This document shows, piece by piece, positions 7,553 to 16,497 of a stretch of 64,000 nt of DNA. Source of the DNA: Candidatus Saccharimonadota bacterium. Its GTDB lineage: Bacteria > Patescibacteriota > Saccharimonadia > Saccharimonadales > Saccharimonadaceae. How positions within the stretch are numbered: the stretch's first letter is position 1; each line of letters begins with the position of its first letter. The stretch lies in the NCBI GenBank assembly GCA_009777795.1, contig WRLC01000002.1, forward strand, positions 1 to 64,000. The letters run 5' to 3'. The position numbers and the translations under genes were made by a program. Below the pieces are notes generated by a model. That model worked only from the letters and a program-made list of their open reading frames with translations, was not told where the DNA came from and made no database searches.

Positions 7553-8547
7553 GAGAGGTGCTCACGGGCGCGGGCGGTGACGACGCGGCCGCGCGGGGTG
7601 CGCTCAAGGAGGCCGATTTGGAGGAGGTAGGGTTCGTAGTAATCTTCGATGGTAGAAGTTTCGTCGCCGGTGAGGGCGGCGATGGTTTTGACGCCGACGG
7701 GTCGCTCACTGTAGTGGTCGAGCATAGTTTTTAAGAGGTTGCGGTCGGCGGAGTCGAGGCCGAGGTGGTCGATTTGGAGCAGCTCGAGAGACTTTTGGGC
7801 GATACCGAGATCGATTTTGCCGTCGTTGTTGAGCTCGGCGTAGTCGCGGACGCGCTTCAAGAGGCGGTTGGCGATGCGAGGGGTGAGCCGGGCGCGCTGG
7901 GAGAGGAGGTCGGCGGCTTCGTCGGTGAGAGAGAGGTCAAGAATGCGAGCGGAGCGAGAAATAATCTGTTTTATATCATATATGGCATAATACTCAAGGC
8001 GGTAAACGAGGCCGAAGCGGTCGCGAAGGGGGTTGGCTAGACTGCCAGCGCGAGTGGTGGCGCCGACTAGGGTGAAACGGGGGAGGGGCAGGCGGACGCT
8101 GCGGGCGGCCGGGCCCTTGCCAATCATGATGTCGAGGACGTAATCTTCCATGGCCGAGTAGAGAGTTTCTTCGACGACGCGGCTCAAGCGGTGAATTTCG
8201 TCGATAAAGAGGATGTCGCCGTCTTGGAGGCTGGTGAGGATGGCCGCGAGATCGCCGGGCCGTTCGATGCTAGGGCCAGAGGTCATCTTGACGTTGGTAG
8301 CCATTTCGTTGGCAATCACGCCAGCGAGGGTGGTTTTGCCTAGCCCGGGAGGGCCGAAGAGTAAAACGTGGTCAAGCGGTTCTTTGCGTTGCTTGGCGGC
8401 ATCGATGGCAAGTTGGAGGCCAGTTTTGAGATTCTCCTGACCGATATATTCGGAAAGTCGCTTGGGGCGAAGGGTGTTTTCGTAAGCCCGCTCTTCCGGC
8501 GCTTCGACGCTATCGTCGCTGCTATCCATAATTCTCTTGACCGCCAT
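7549..8547 (-). CDS. ruvB: Holliday junction helicase RuvB
   Basis: RuvB is the AAA+ motor that drives branch migration with RuvA (encoded at 43606). Seen are Walker [13 protein letters not shown], Walker [12 protein letters not shown], sensor [18 protein letters not shown] and the C-terminal winged helix with [15 protein letters not shown]. Length (332 aa) is normal. TATAAT lies 6 nt before the ATG (8559-8554), predicting a leaderless mRNA. Confidence 0.97.
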   Translation of the reverse strand: MAVKRIMDSSDDSVEAPEERAYENTLRPKRLSEYIGQENLKTGLQLAIDAAKQRKEPLDHVLLFGPPGLGKTTLAGVIANEMATNVKMTSGPSIERPGDLAAILTSLQDGDILFIDEIHRLSRVVEETLYSAMEDYVLDIMIGKGPAARSVRLPLPRFTLVGATTRAGSLANPLRDRFGLVYRLEYYAIYDIKQIISRSARILDLSLTDEAADLLSQRARLTPRIANRLLKRVRDYAELNNDGKIDLGIAQKSLELLQIDHLGLDSADRNLLKTMLDHYSERPVGVKTIAALTGDETSTIEDYYEPYLLQIGLLERTPRGRVVTARAREHLS

Positions 8548-8568
8548 ATGGGTATTATAGCATATATA

Positions 8569-9438
8569 TTAGAGCTTTTGAGCGATGATGACGTGGCGGC
8601 GGTCATAAGTGCCGAGGTTGCTATCATAGGAGCCAGCGCAGGTCATGAGAGAGAGTGTGCTAGGGGCGCCATAAACGAGAGTGGACATTGAGATGAGTTC
8701 GGGGCAGTAGGCGGCGCGATAGGCGGCGATGCCGGCGAGGCGGTTGACGTTGCTGGCGGTGAGGCAGCGGTAGTCAAAGGATTTACGAGAGGAGGCAAGG
8801 TTGACTTGATAGTTTTCGGTGCCGTGTTTGGTGATAACTTGGACGAGGGCGCCGTTTTGGACTTGGCCGAGGGCGGCGAAGATGTTTTGGGAGTTATGAC
8901 CATAAATGAAGCGGGCGCCGCCAACACTGATGTTAGCGACTTTGCCGCTTTGGCGGCTAGGGGTCGAGAGGTCGCTGGCGGCTTGGTTTTGGATGCAGTT
9001 ATTGATGCCGAGGCTTGGAATAAGGATGCGTTCACTACAACCACCTCCTCCAACCAGTCCCTCGGTACTGCTCCCCGTCGCCCCCACTCCTCGCCTTGCA
9101 TCTCCCTCAGACCTAGGAGGGGAAACCCCTACCTCTTGCCCTGCGGGCAATTCACCACCCACGTCTTCGGGAGGTTGCAAGGCCTCGGGTGGGGCCGACC
9201 CTCGCAAATCTGGTTCTCTGGAACTTTCGGAGGCTGGCAAGCCGAGAACGAGACGCGTCTGTCCTGTGGCGACAGGGTCAGACGACGTCGTGCCTGAAGG
9301 GTCGGTTAGCGGGGAGCCGGCCGACAATGGATAGGTTGATGAAGTAGCAAAAACGGAGTTAGTCATGGAAAAGGCGGGCCAGAAAGCCAGCGTGCCGCCA
9401 ATCGCGGCGCTGATTAAGCATCGTAAAACCCCGTGCAT
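8569..9438 (-). CDS. Sortase with repeat-expanded linker
   Basis: Sortases are membrane-anchored transpeptidases that attach proteins to the wall. An N-terminal signal anchor and a C-terminal catalytic domain are seen. The catalytic His is in IYGHNSQ, the Cys in LMTCAGSY and the Arg in YDRRHVII. About 100 residues between anchor and domain are low-complexity, and residues about 39-83 derive from dispersed repeat family 1. The start at 9438 is chosen because a TATAAT box lies 7 nt upstream; an upstream ATG at 9474 would lie before it. A second sortase is at 51244. Confidence 0.85.
   Translation of the reverse strand: MHGVLRCLISAAIGGTLAFWPAFSMTNSVFATSSTYPLSAGSPLTDPSGTTSSDPVATGQTRLVLGLPASESSREPDLRGSAPPEALQPPEDVGGELPAGQEVGVSPPRSEGDARRGVGATGSSTEGLVGGGGCSERILIPSLGINNCIQNQAASDLSTPSRQSGKVANISVGGARFIYGHNSQNIFAALGQVQNGALVQVITKHGTENYQVNLASSRKSFDYRCLTASNVNRLAGIAAYRAAYCPELISMSTLVYGAPSTLSLMTCAGSYDSNLGTYDRRHVIIAQKL
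9190..9322 (-). repeat. Palindromic in-frame repeat family 1, copy in sortase
   Basis: In the sense strand the core reads GGCACGACGTCGTCTG and then CGCGTCTCGTTCTCGGC, close to the trxB and dnaX copies. It translates to TTSSDPVATGQTRLVLGLP. Flanking segments CCGACCC and GGGTCGG can pair. It lies in the linker before the catalytic domain. Confidence 0.75.
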
Positions 9439-9451
9439 ATACTTAATTATA

Positions 9452-10096
9452 TCATAAATATGAGAGGAGCGCAAGTTTTACGTGGTTGCCGAGGGCGATT
9501 TGGCGGGCGGCGGCGGCTAGTTGCTGGAGACTGGGAGCGGCCGGGGCGCGGGCGAGCAGGTTAAGAACTTCGAGGGCGAGGTCGGGTTTTTTGTCGAGAG
9601 CGGCGGCGAGGTCGGCGACTTTGGCGCCCGGCTGGCCAGCGGCGAGAAAGGCGGCGGCTAGTTTTTCGGCGGTGGCAGAAGGTTTTTGGTCGGAGGGGAC
9701 GTAGAAGAGGGCGGCGCGGCTTAGGATAGTGGGCAGGAGTCCGGCGTCCGGGCGGGCGAGGAGGACGAAATGTTGGCGAGCCTCTTCGAGAGTTTTAAGG
9801 AGGGCGCTGCCGGCATTTTGATTGAGTAGTTCGGCGTTTTTGATGATGAGGAAGTTGGGATGTTCAGGGGTGGAGGCGGGGAGGGCGATGTTTTGGCGGA
9901 CGAGCTCTTGGGCGAGGTCGATGGTGAGACCGGCTTTTTTGCTGTCTTTTTCAAAGATAAGGACACGAGGTTGGGGCTGGATTTGGGAGAGGGAGCGGTT
10001 GAAGGAGCGAAGCAGGGCGTCAGGCTGGCCGAAAAAGACGGTCGTGGCAAATTGGGCGGCGATTTGAGGCAGGTCGGCGCTTGGCTCAAGGAACAT
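9452..10096 (-). CDS. holB: DNA polymerase III delta-prime-like subunit (clamp loader)
   Basis: This is a small clamp-loader protein of 214 aa. The AAA+ region keeps LNQNAGSALLKTLEE and TILSRA, both typical of the delta-prime and gamma/tau family, but the N-terminal P-loop is absent, as expected for non-ATPase delta-prime. It is shorter than the usual 300 or more residues, so the C-terminal collar domain is reduced. It lies 14 bp from the sortase start and 11 bp after the pseudouridine synthase. It should partner with DnaX (40235). Confidence 0.8.
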   Translation of the reverse strand: MFLEPSADLPQIAAQFATTVFFGQPDALLRSFNRSLSQIQPQPRVLIFEKDSKKAGLTIDLAQELVRQNIALPASTPEHPNFLIIKNAELLNQNAGSALLKTLEEARQHFVLLARPDAGLLPTILSRAALFYVPSDQKPSATAEKLAAAFLAAGQPGAKVADLAAALDKKPDLALEVLNLLARAPAAPSLQQLAAAARQIALGNHVKLALLSYL

Positions 10097-10107
10097 AACG
10101 GCCTTGC

Positions 10108-11256
10108 TTAGACATATTGGGTAAACTCCAGCGGGGTCTTGGACTTGAAGCTGCGGCGCTGGGAGTTGGGTAAAGTGAGCTCGAGCTCACTGGCGTGGAG
10201 CATGATGCGGGGGGCCTTTTTGCCGCCGTAGGTAGTGTCGCCGAGAATTGGGTGGTTCAAGTAGGCGAGATGGACGCGAAGTTGGTGGGTGCGGCCAGTG
10301 GTGGGGCGAAGTTCAAGGAGGGAGTGGAGCTTCATCGGCGCAGTTTGGGCGACTTTGACGTGAGTTTGGGCGGGTTTGCCATTTTGGCTAACGAGGAAAG
10401 TGGTGGGGCGGCGGAAGTTGCGGGCAATCGGCAGGTCGAGGACGAATTCACTTTCTTTGGGCTCGCCTTCGATGATGGCGAGGTAGGTTTTTTTGACTTT
10501 GCGCTCGGCGAATTGTTTTTGGAGGAAAGCTTCGGCGACGGGGTTTTTGGCCAAAATCATGACACCGGAAGTGCCGCGATCTAACCGATGGACAATGCCG
10601 CTGCGGCCGCTAGAGCTAGTTTTGGGGTTGCGGGCGGCGAGCCAAGTGGCGACGGTTTCTTCGTCATTCGGCTGGCCTTTACTGTGAGACAATATTCCGC
10701 TTGGTTTGTCAATGACTATAACATCTTCGTCTTGGTAAAGGATGGGGAGGTCGAGGGTGTTTTTGAGTTCGGGCTCGGGGAGGAGGTCGATTTTGCCGTC
10801 GATGTCGTATTCGCGACTGGGTTTGGTGGCGGCTTGACCGTCGATTTGGACTTTGCCAGATTCAATTTTGCTTTTGGCGGCGGCGCGGGAGAGGCCGAAA
10901 CGCTCGGCGACGAGGGCGTCGAGGCGGCTTTGGGGGAAACTTTGGACGAGAGCGAGGGTTTTACCGCGGTCTTCGGCGATTTTGACAAATTGGAGGCGGC
11001 TGCCGGGGGCGATTTTTTGGACTTGGCCGAGGGCGGCGGCTTCGAGGTCGGGGGAGTTGTCTTGCGAGAGGTCGAGCGCCCAATAGACAATAGGGCTGCC
11101 AGTGTCAGGGGCGAACTTGAATTCGGTGATGCTAGCGGGCCCGGCGCTGCCATCAATTTGGCGCAGGCCGGTCAGTTTTTCATCATCGACGATTTGTTCG
11201 GGTAGCTGGCCAAAGCGCCAGAGGAAGTCGATGGCTTGCTTTTTGGTCCACCTCAT
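10108..11256 (-). CDS. RluD-type pseudouridine synthase with N-terminal extension
   Basis: The enzyme converts uridine to pseudouridine in rRNA. The catalytic motif GIVHRLDRGTSGVMILAKN is present, preceded by an S4 RNA-binding domain (about residues 118-170). Before the S4 domain there are about 110 extra residues without recognisable motifs, so the protein (382 aa) is longer than usual. The start overlaps the leuS stop by 4 bp, which supports co-transcription and the start choice. The exact rRNA target cannot be told from sequence. Confidence 0.9.
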   Translation of the reverse strand: MRWTKKQAIDFLWRFGQLPEQIVDDEKLTGLRQIDGSAGPASITEFKFAPDTGSPIVYWALDLSQDNSPDLEAAALGQVQKIAPGSRLQFVKIAEDRGKTLALVQSFPQSRLDALVAERFGLSRAAAKSKIESGKVQIDGQAATKPSREYDIDGKIDLLPEPELKNTLDLPILYQDEDVIVIDKPSGILSHSKGQPNDEETVATWLAARNPKTSSSGRSGIVHRLDRGTSGVMILAKNPVAEAFLQKQFAERKVKKTYLAIIEGEPKESEFVLDLPIARNFRRPTTFLVSQNGKPAQTHVKVAQTAPMKLHSLLELRPTTGRTHQLRVHLAYLNHPILGDTTYGGKKAPRIMLHASELELTLPNSQRRSFKSKTPLEFTQYV

Positions 11257-14200
11257 ATGACGATATTTACCAATCTGTTCTTAGCAACCACAATCGTCTT
11301 TTTAATAGGGGTGGGACCGATGAAGGCCTTGACTTTCGGGTCGGAGTGTGCTATACTAGGGAGGGTAGCCTCGTTGATCTGATCGACGGGGACTTTTATT
11401 TTGCTACGGAGTTTGCCGTTAATCTGGATGACAACTTCGGCTTCGTCTTCGACGAGGTCGGCTGGGTCGTAGGTGGGGAAGGCGGCGGCTTCGATTTCGT
11501 GGCCGGTGAGTTTTTGGTAGAGTTCGCTGGCGATGTGGGGGGCGAAAGGCGAGAGGAGGAGGCAGAAGTCGGCGAGGGTGGCGGGGTCGGGGTCGAGCTT
11601 GGAGAGGCCGTTGAGGCCCTCCATCAAGGCGGCGATGGCGGTATTGAAACGCATGGCGTCGAGGTCGGACTGGACGCGCTGGATGGTGCGGGCTCTGACC
11701 TGCTTGGCCTCCGCAAACCGGCTCATTCGGACACGACGTTCGGCCAGCCCGTCGTCACGGGTGGCCGCCGTCTCGTTCTCGGCCGTAGCCTCCGAAAGTT
11801 CCTCATGAGCCGGTTTGCATGCGACCAAGCAGAGGTTCCAGAGGCGGACGAGGAAGCGGTAGGTGCCGGCGACGCCTTCGGGGTTCCAAGGGGTCATTTG
11901 GTCGTAGGGGGCGAGGAAGGCGATGGCGAGGCGGAGGGCATCGGCGCCGTAGCCGTCGTCGATGACGCTAGAGGGGTTGACGACATTGCCGAGAGATTTG
12001 GACATTTTGCGACCGTCGGCGGCGAGGATGATGCCTTGGCCGCGGCGGGCGGCGTAGGGCTCGGGGGTAGGGACGAGGCCTTGGTCATAGAAAAATTGGT
12101 GCCAGAAGCGGGAGTAAAGCAGGTGGAGGGTGGTGTGCTCCATGCCGCCGAGGTAGAGATCGACTTCGCCCCAATATTTGAGCTTGTCGGGGGCGGCGAA
12201 GGCTTCGGAGTTGCGGGGGTCGAAATAGCGGAGGTAGTACCAGCTGGAGCCGGCCCAGTTGGGCATGGTGTCGGTTTCGCGCTTGGCGTTTCGGCCGCAA
12301 ACGGGGCAGGGAACGTTGACCCAATCGTGTACGTTGGCTAGGGGTGATTGGCCGGTGTCGGTCGGTTCGTAGCTTTCGACGGGGGGCAGGACGACGGGCA
12401 AATCCGCGTCGGGGACGGGGACGGCGCCGCAGGAATCGCAGTGGATGATTGGAATCGGCTCACCCCAGTAGCGTTGACGGCTAAAAATCCAGTCGCGAAG
12501 CTTGTAGGTAGTCTTTTTGCTTGCGAGGTTCTTCTTGGCTAGAGTTTCGATAATCTTTTCGCCGGCTTCGGATGAAGAGAGGCCGTCGAATTCGCCGCTG
12601 TTAATCATGACGCCACAATCTGTATGGCAGATGGACTTGTCGTCGAGCCAGTCGAGCATGTATTCGCGGCCTTCGATGGGCGCGAGGTCTTTGAGCTTTT
12701 TGCGCGGGGTCCATTCGACTTGGATGTCTTCGGATTTTTCGGTTTCGTCGAGACAGCGCTCACATTGGTCGAGGTCAACGAGCTCGAAGCTGACGATGGT
12801 GGTCATGATGTCGCGGTTGACGTCTTTGTGGGCGGCGTAGAATTTGCTGTTGATGGAAATCGGCATGGTGCCGAGGTAGCGCATGTTCTTGTAGCCGGTT
12901 TCTTCGGTGATTTCGCGGCGGGCGGCTTCCTCTGGGGTCTCGCCGTCTTCGATGCCTCCCTTGGGTAGATTGTGCCAGCCGCGTTTTGGCCACTTTAGGG
13001 TGAGGTATTTGTCTTCGGTCGGGTGCTTAACTAGGCAGTTGACGGTGTTTCGGGTGGTGTCTTTTTTGCCTTTTTTAGGGGGGTTTTGGGTGTCGGACTC
13101 GAACGGGGCGATGACTTGGACCACGGGGAGGGAGTATTTTTCGGCGAATTCGCGGTCGCGTTCGTCGTGGGCGGGGACAGCCATGATGGCGCCCTCACCG
13201 TAGCCCATGAGCACGTAGTCGGCAATCCAAATCGGGATTTTGGCTTTGGTCAAGGGGTGGATGGCGTAGGCGCCGGTGAAAACGCCGGTTTTTTCTTTGT
13301 CTTCGGCGCGGTCGATGTCGCTTTTACCGGCGACCATTTTTTTGTAAGAGTTGACTTCTTGGAGGGCGTCAGGGGTGGTGATTTGGTCGACTAGCGGGTG
13401 CTCGGGCGCCAAGACGAGGAAGGTGGCGCCGGCGAGTGTGTCGGGGCGAGTGGTGAAAACTTTGATACAGCTCGGGGTCCTGTCGCCCGGGTCCTCCCCA
13501 TCCCCCTCTTTTTCTTCGAAAAACCCGGGGGCGGGGTCCCCGCCGGGCACCACCCCTCGATCAAGAATGAAAGAGATTTCGGCGCCGTCGGAGCGGCCGA
13601 TCCAGTTGACTTGTTGGTCGGCGATGCGGGGGGGGAAGTCGACGGTCGCGAGGCCCTCGATGAGGCGGTCGGCGTATTCGGTGATGCGAAGCATCCATTG
13701 TTTGAGCTCCTTTTTTTCAACGAGGGTATCGCAGCGTTCGTGGCGGCCGGCGATGACTTCTTCGTTGGCGAGGCCGGTTTTGCAGCGCGGGCACCAGTTG
13801 ATGGCGCTTTCGGCTTGGTAGGCCATGTCGTGTTTGAAAAATTGGAGGAAGAGCCATTGGGTCCATTTATAGTAGTCGGGGTCGGTGGTGTTGACGAGGC
13901 GGGAGTAGTCGATTGAGAGGCCGAGGCTACGAAATTGCTGGGTGAAGGTTTTGACGTTTTGGGCGGTGGCTTTTTGGGGGGTGATGTGGTTTTTGATGGC
14001 GTAGTTTTCGGTCGGCAGGCCGAAGGCGTCGAAACCCATGGGATAGAGGACGTTATAGCCCTGCAAGCGCTTGTAGCGGGCGAGGATGTCGCCGTAGGTG
14101 TACTCGCGGGTGTGGCCGAGGTGGAGGCCGTCGCCACTGGGGTAGGGGAATTCGGTGAGCATGACGAATTTAGGCTTCTTCGCGAAGTCTTCGGCCAAGT

Positions 14201-14264
14201 AGGGGTGCTCTTGCCAGTGTTTTTGCCATTTTTGCTCGACGGCTCCCGGGTTGTATTTCTCCAT
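11253..14264 (-). CDS. leuS: Leucyl-tRNA synthetase with inserted Nudix domain and two repeats
   Basis: LeuRS charges tRNA-Leu. The HIGH motif (HLGH, about 48-51), zinc-site cysteines (CPRC, CDSC, CPVC) and KMSKS (753-757) are present. At 1003 aa it is well above the usual 810-880. Three insertions explain this. Residues about 236-268 come from repeat family 2 and about 815-850 from repeat family 1. Residues about 398-545 form a Nudix domain with a perfect Nudix box (GGIEDGETPEEAARREITEETGY region). The Nudix domain interrupts the CP1 editing domain between VVQVI and GVMINSGEFDGL. TATAAT lies 9 nt before the ATG. Confidence 0.95.
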   Translation of the reverse strand: MEKYNPGAVEQKWQKHWQEHPYLAEDFAKKPKFVMLTEFPYPSGDGLHLGHTREYTYGDILARYKRLQGYNVLYPMGFDAFGLPTENYAIKNHITPQKATAQNVKTFTQQFRSLGLSIDYSRLVNTTDPDYYKWTQWLFLQFFKHDMAYQAESAINWCPRCKTGLANEEVIAGRHERCDTLVEKKELKQWMLRITEYADRLIEGLATVDFPPRIADQQVNWIGRSDGAEISFILDRGVVPGGDPAPGFFEEKEGDGEDPGDRTPSCIKVFTTRPDTLAGATFLVLAPEHPLVDQITTPDALQEVNSYKKMVAGKSDIDRAEDKEKTGVFTGAYAIHPLTKAKIPIWIADYVLMGYGEGAIMAVPAHDERDREFAEKYSLPVVQVIAPFESDTQNPPKKGKKDTTRNTVNCLVKHPTEDKYLTLKWPKRGWHNLPKGGIEDGETPEEAARREITEETGYKNMRYLGTMPISINSKFYAAHKDVNRDIMTTIVSFELVDLDQCERCLDETEKSEDIQVEWTPRKKLKDLAPIEGREYMLDWLDDKSICHTDCGVMINSGEFDGLSSSEAGEKIIETLAKKNLASKKTTYKLRDWIFSRQRYWGEPIPIIHCDSCGAVPVPDADLPVVLPPVESYEPTDTGQSPLANVHDWVNVPCPVCGRNAKRETDTMPNWAGSSWYYLRYFDPRNSEAFAAPDKLKYWGEVDLYLGGMEHTTLHLLYSRFWHQFFYDQGLVPTPEPYAARRGQGIILAADGRKMSKSLGNVVNPSSVIDDGYGADALRLAIAFLAPYDQMTPWNPEGVAGTYRFLVRLWNLCLVACKPAHEELSEATAENETAATRDDGLAERRVRMSRFAEAKQVRARTIQRVQSDLDAMRFNTAIAALMEGLNGLSKLDPDPATLADFCLLLSPFAPHIASELYQKLTGHEIEAAAFPTYDPADLVEDEAEVVIQINGKLRSKIKVPVDQINEATLPSIAHSDPKVKAFIGPTPIKKTIVVAKNRLVNIVI
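11329..11357 (+). promoter_or_regulatory. Antisense promoter inside leuS
   Basis: TTGACT (11329-11334), a 17 bp spacer and TATACT (11352-11357) are followed by AGGGAGGGTAGCC. The bases after the -10 match the start of the leaders of the orphan small genes, which read GGGGAGGGTAGC. Confidence 0.55.
11713..11818 (+). repeat. Palindromic in-frame repeat family 1, copy in leuS
   Basis: This 106-bp element is bounded by a perfect 14-bp inverted repeat, GCAAACCGGCTCAT (11713-11726) and ATGAGCCGGTTTGC (11805-11818). The core contains GCCCGTCGTCACGGGTGG and TCTCGTTCTCGGCC. It is antisense relative to leuS and encodes a charged insertion in the anticodon-binding region. Confidence 0.85.
13471..13559 (+). 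repeat. Palindromic in-frame repeat family 2, copy in leuS
   Basis: This 89-bp copy has 85 positions identical to the dprA copy but lies in the opposite orientation relative to its host gene, so it encodes an unrelated Gly/Pro/Glu/Asp-rich peptide. The frame stays open in both genes. Confidence 0.9.
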
Positions 14265-14298
14265 AACAATATAATTATATCATAGACGGGGGGAGCGG

Positions 14299-14970
14299 TT
14301 AAGGGCGGCGAGGGGAGTTTTGGGCGCGCCAGCGGGCGATTTCGGCGTGGTGGCCGGAGAGGAGGACGTCGGGGACTTTTAGCTCTTGGCCGGTGTCGGT
14401 GGTGAAAACCTCGGGGCGGGTGTATTGGGGGTATTCTAAATTGTTGCCGTCGGAGAAGCTTTCGATGGCGGCGGAGTTCTCGCCGCCGAGGACGCCGGGG
14501 AGGAGGCGGACGATGCTGTCGACGAGGACCATGGCGGGCAGTTCGCCGCCAGTTAGGACATAGTCGCCGATGGAGATTTGTTGATCGACGATTTCGAGGA
14601 CGCGTTCGTCGACGCCTTCGTAATGACCGCAGATGAGGATGAGATTATCTGGGCTTGCGGCGTGGGTGCGGGCAACCGGCTGGGACCAAGTTTGGCCGCG
14701 AGGGCTCAATAAAACAACTTTTGCGCCCGGCTCTAGAAGTTGTTTGGCGTGGGCGACGGCGGCGAAGATGGGTTCGGGCATGAGGAGCATGCCGTCGCCA
14801 CCGCCGTAGACGGTGTCGTCGACTTGGCGGCGGGGGCCGAGGCCGAACTGGCGTAAATCAACGAGATGGAACTGGGCGGCGCCGACTTCGGCGGCCTTCC
14901 ACATCATGCTGGTGCCGAGGACTTTTTCAAACATTTCGGGAAAAAGAGTGATGATGGCAAATTTTTTCAT
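14299..14970 (-). CDS. trmD: tRNA (guanine-37-N1) methyltransferase
   Basis: TrmD methylates G37 of tRNAs to prevent frameshifting. The SPOUT knot is seen in LICGHYEGVDERVL and IGDYVLTGGELPAMVLVDSIVRLLPGVLG. Length (223 aa) is slightly under the usual 240-250. Its start overlaps the gltX stop by 4 bp, so gltX and trmD are one transcript. Confidence 0.95.
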   Translation of the reverse strand: MKKFAIITLFPEMFEKVLGTSMMWKAAEVGAAQFHLVDLRQFGLGPRRQVDDTVYGGGDGMLLMPEPIFAAVAHAKQLLEPGAKVVLLSPRGQTWSQPVARTHAASPDNLILICGHYEGVDERVLEIVDQQISIGDYVLTGGELPAMVLVDSIVRLLPGVLGGENSAAIESFSDGNNLEYPQYTRPEVFTTDTGQELKVPDVLLSGHHAEIARWRAQNSPRRP

Positions 14971-16460
14971 GCGTTTGGGGTCTCCGCGAGGGCGGCCATG
15001 ACTTTTTTGAGGCGAGAGATGGTTTCGTCGGGGCCGAGGACGGCGAAAGTGCGGGGCAATTCAGGCGAAAATGGGGCGAAGGAGACGGCGATGCGAAGGA
15101 GCGAGAAGAGCTCGGCGGGCTTGCGGGCGGTGTCGGCGAGGAGGTCGTTAAGGGCGGCTTGGAGGGACTCGGTATTCCAGTGTCCGGACATTGGCAACAG
15201 AGGAGAATCGGAAGTGCCGGACACTCGGGCAAGGGTTTCAAGCTTCAAAATCGAGACTTCGAGCATGGTGATAAGCTGGGGCCGAGTGAGATTTTTGAGG
15301 GATTTGTGCTCGGTAATCATGGCGAGGTCGATTTGAGGTGGGGCGAAAAAATATTCGGTGAGGGCGGGGAGGTCGGCGAGGGTCTTGAGGCGCTCTTGGA
15401 CGGCCTCGAGAACCTCCATTTTGCGTGATTCTGAGGTGCTTTTAGCGGTGGGACCCCAGAAATCACGCACATAAGAAAAGAGTTTGGCAAGGTCGAGCCG
15501 GCGAATCCACTGCCCGTTGAGCCAGAGGAGCCGCTTTTCGTCAAAGCGGGCGCCAGCGCGCTGGACACGAGTTAAATCAAATTTGGCGGTCATGTCGGCG
15601 AGGCTGAAGATGTCGGTGGTGGTGCCGTCGTTCCAGCCGAGCATGACGAGGAAATTAAGCATGGCTTCGGGCAAATAGCCCTCGGCGCGGTATTCTTGGA
15701 CAGATTTGGCGCCGTCGCGTTTGCCGAGTTTTTTATTGCCGGAGGGTGCCATGATGTGGGGCATGTGGACGAAAATTGGCGGTTTGAGCTCAAGGGCGTC
15801 GTAGAGGGCGAGGTAGTTGGCCATGGAGCTAAGGTATTCGATGCCGCGGGTGACGTGGGTGCATTTCATCTCGGCGTCGTCGACGATGTGAGCAAAGTTG
15901 TAGGTGGGGAGGCCGTCGGCCTTGATGAGGATGAAATCGTCGAGGGTTTCGGCGCCGGCCTCGAGGTCGCCCATGATGGCGTCGTGCCAGTATTTGCGCT
16001 CGATTTTGGTTTGTTTGAAGCGGAGGGGGAGGCCGATTTGCCATTTTGGTGGGTTTTCGGGGCGGTAATTGCGGTAGAGAAAGGGTTTTTTGGATTTTTC
16101 GGACTCTTTGCGGAAGGCGTCAACTTCTTCGGGGGTGTAGGGGTCGGCGTAGGCGAGGCCTTTTTTGATTAGTTTTTCGGCCCATTTGATATAGTGGTCG
16201 CGGCGCTCGGTCTGGCGGTAGGGGGCGTAGGGGCCGCCAATGTCGGGGCCTTCGTCCCATTCGAGGCCGAGCCATTTAAGGGTGTCGATGAGGACGGCCT
16301 CGGCGTCGGCGACGAAGCGGTTTTGGTCGGTGTCTTCGATGCGGAGGATGAATTTGCCGGCGTTTTGCTTGGCGAGAAGGTAGGGGAAGAGGGCGGCGCG
16401 GATGTTGCCGATGTGGACGTAGCCGGTAGGGCTAGGGGCGAAGCGAGTTCTGACTTTCAT
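14967..16460 (-). CDS. gltX: Glutamyl-tRNA synthetase
   Basis: This is a class I synthetase that charges tRNA-Glu, and probably tRNA-Gln if a GatCAB route exists. The HIGH region is FAPSPTGYVHIGNIR and the KMSKS region is KKLGKRDGAKSV. The start at 16460 (MKVRTRFAP) is chosen because TATAAT (16473-16468) lies 7 nt upstream; the frame extends further but only through the promoter. A 47-bp stretch with inverted GTGTCCGG ends (15179-15225) resembles an intergenic repeat near 44200. Length is 497 aa. Confidence 0.95.
   Translation of the reverse strand: MKVRTRFAPSPTGYVHIGNIRAALFPYLLAKQNAGKFILRIEDTDQNRFVADAEAVLIDTLKWLGLEWDEGPDIGGPYAPYRQTERRDHYIKWAEKLIKKGLAYADPYTPEEVDAFRKESEKSKKPFLYRNYRPENPPKWQIGLPLRFKQTKIERKYWHDAIMGDLEAGAETLDDFILIKADGLPTYNFAHIVDDAEMKCTHVTRGIEYLSSMANYLALYDALELKPPIFVHMPHIMAPSGNKKLGKRDGAKSVQEYRAEGYLPEAMLNFLVMLGWNDGTTTDIFSLADMTAKFDLTRVQRAGARFDEKRLLWLNGQWIRRLDLAKLFSYVRDFWGPTAKSTSESRKMEVLEAVQERLKTLADLPALTEYFFAPPQIDLAMITEHKSLKNLTRPQLITMLEVSILKLETLARVSGTSDSPLLPMSGHWNTESLQAALNDLLADTARKPAELFSLLRIAVSFAPFSPELPRTFAVLGPDETISRLKKVMAALAETPNA
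15179..15225. repeat. Possible short palindromic repeat family 3, copy in gltX
   Basis: AGTGTCCGGACA and TGCCGGACACT form inverted ends around an AACAGAGG-containing centre. The intergenic stretch 44193-44228 has a similar order of AACAGAGG and CCGGACACTCGGG. It is encoded in frame in gltX. Two copies are too few to be sure. Confidence 0.35.
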
Positions 16461-16497
16461 AACTGTTATTATATCACAATTTGTTGAAAGGGGAAGA

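Noticed and set aside
11346-12341. A 331-codon plus-strand ORF opposite leuS, starting near the antisense promoter
   Set aside because: Highly G-biased codons in leuS leave the antisense strand without stops. The sequence is Gly/Val/Glu-rich with no domain, and many housekeeping genes here show equal antisense ORFs.
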